A DNA stretch of 64,000 nt, from positions 62,001-126,000 of the forward strand of contig NZ_FNAS01000002.1 of the NCBI RefSeq assembly GCF_900101995.1, given 5' to 3'. Below are positions 63,548-64,000 of the stretch, one piece after another; position 1 is the stretch's first letter; each line of letters opens with the position of its first letter. The stretch is from Riemerella columbipharyngis. Lineage in GTDB: Bacteria; Bacteroidota; Bacteroidia; Flavobacteriales; Weeksellaceae. The notes beneath the pieces are model-generated. The model saw only the letters and a list, made by a program, of their open reading frames with translations. It was not told the origin of the DNA and did no database searches. Made by a program: the position numbers and the translations under genes.

Positions 63548-64000
63548 TTACTTCAAACTTTTGAGAAGTTTCTCTGTAGAAGAAGTATCTTCGTCTTCTT
63601 TTTTGCCTAATTCAATGGATTTCTCTGCCCAAATTTTGGCATTTTTATCATCGCCAAGTTTGTGGTAAAGATTGGCCAATGTATCCGTATTCGCATACTC
63701 CTCTGATTTTTTCACAGAAACCTTAGCCCACTCCAAAGCTTTTTCCAAGCCGGCTTTATCATCTACTTTCTCAAAGAAATTCCAAGCTATTTCATTAAGC
63801 TGTCCTGACTCAAAATTTTCAGGATTTTTATAGACTTTCAATGCCAATTCCACATACTTTTTATAGTCCTTTTGGTAAAAAGCAATTTCCATTTTTAATG
63901 CTGAAAGTGATTGCTCTGCTTTTTCTTTACCCAAAAACTTCTCCGCTTCGGATAAATAAATTTTATCATTTACAGCCAAAGTTTTTCTGTCAAATGCTTT
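63548..64000 (-). CDS. C-terminal part of a TPR-like protein (partial)
   Basis: The frame is open to the right edge and reads KAFDRKTLAVNDKIYLSEAE, then two or three TPR-like helix pairs (EWAKVSVKKSEEYANTDTLANLYHKLGDDKNAKIWAEKSIELGKK) and a lysine/serine tail. The start is outside the window. Bacteroidetes thioredoxin-family proteins of about 400-450 residues often end in such repeats, so it may be one, but no thioredoxin motif is in view. Confidence 0.65.
   Translation of the reverse strand, partial: KAFDRKTLAVNDKIYLSEAEKFLGKEKAEQSLSALKMEIAFYQKDYKKYVELALKVYKNPENFESGQLNEIAWNFFEKVDDKAGLEKALEWAKVSVKKSEEYANTDTLANLYHKLGDDKNAKIWAEKSIELGKKEDEDTSSTEKLLKSLK

Overview
The window comes from an AT-rich member of the Bacteroidota, class Flavobacteriia, most likely a Weeksellaceae-type organism (Riemerella, Bergeyella or Chryseobacterium relatives). 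The evidence is gene content (PorU and PorV of the type IX secretion system, an HmuY/TonB-receptor heme cassette, flavobacterial secreted families) and many promoters of the Bacteroidetes form TTTG-N18-20-TAnnTTTG. The species cannot be fixed from sequence reading alone. No rRNA, tRNA, CRISPR array or replication origin was recognised.

Layout. 1-1.9 kb: a phage-like remnant (gene end, recombinase catalytic fragment, one-helix membrane peptide, GH24 lysozyme) followed by a compact candidate small RNA with its own promoter and terminator. 1.9-6.3 kb: a heme-uptake cassette (secreted protein, HmuY lipoprotein, TonB receptor) opposite a divergent DUF6607 gene. 6.5-8.1 kb: two tandem paralogous secreted proteins. 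8.4-14.7 kb: ABC exporter, truA, a ferredoxin with its reductase, a DUF3108 gene behind a sigma-54-like promoter, a class IV aminotransferase-fold protein lacking the PLP lysine, and a START-like protein. 14.7-19.5 kb: purC-purF-(960 bp gap)-purM-purN. 19.8-28.9 kb: asparaginase, ychF, Nudix, thiamine pyrophosphokinase, M14 peptidase, TerC, an XRE regulator and rarA. 28.97-31.7 kb: an accessory scar made of two half-copies of an IS1595-family element in opposite orientations and two frameshifted, G/C-richer aldo/keto reductase pseudogenes. 31.8-33.8 kb: a single-gene GmrSD-type (DUF262 + DUF1524) defence nuclease with a RAMA-like C-terminal domain. 34.2-64 kb: housekeeping genes, including a coiled-coil protein behind a second sigma-54-like promoter, mnmD, porV/porU, glucokinase with a degenerate phosphate loop, yidC, pyrG, tpiA, guaA, purD, purH (fused in frame to a DUF1810 remnant), gcvT, mdh, M42 peptidase, S1/P1 nuclease, marC, dinB, a purine nucleoside phosphorylase, lpxK, an RsmI-like methylase and a truncated TPR protein.

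How the genes work together. Purine synthesis is well represented but split into two blocks about 30 kb apart (purCFMN and purHD-guaA), with salvage by the phosphorylase. PorU and PorV form the attachment complex of type IX secretion. The TonB receptor, HmuY and probably DUF6607 serve iron/heme uptake. The most unusual parts are the small RNA candidate near 1.34-1.45 kb, the scrambled IS with decayed reductases beside an intact restriction-type gene, and several proteins whose fold is kept while catalytic motifs are lost.
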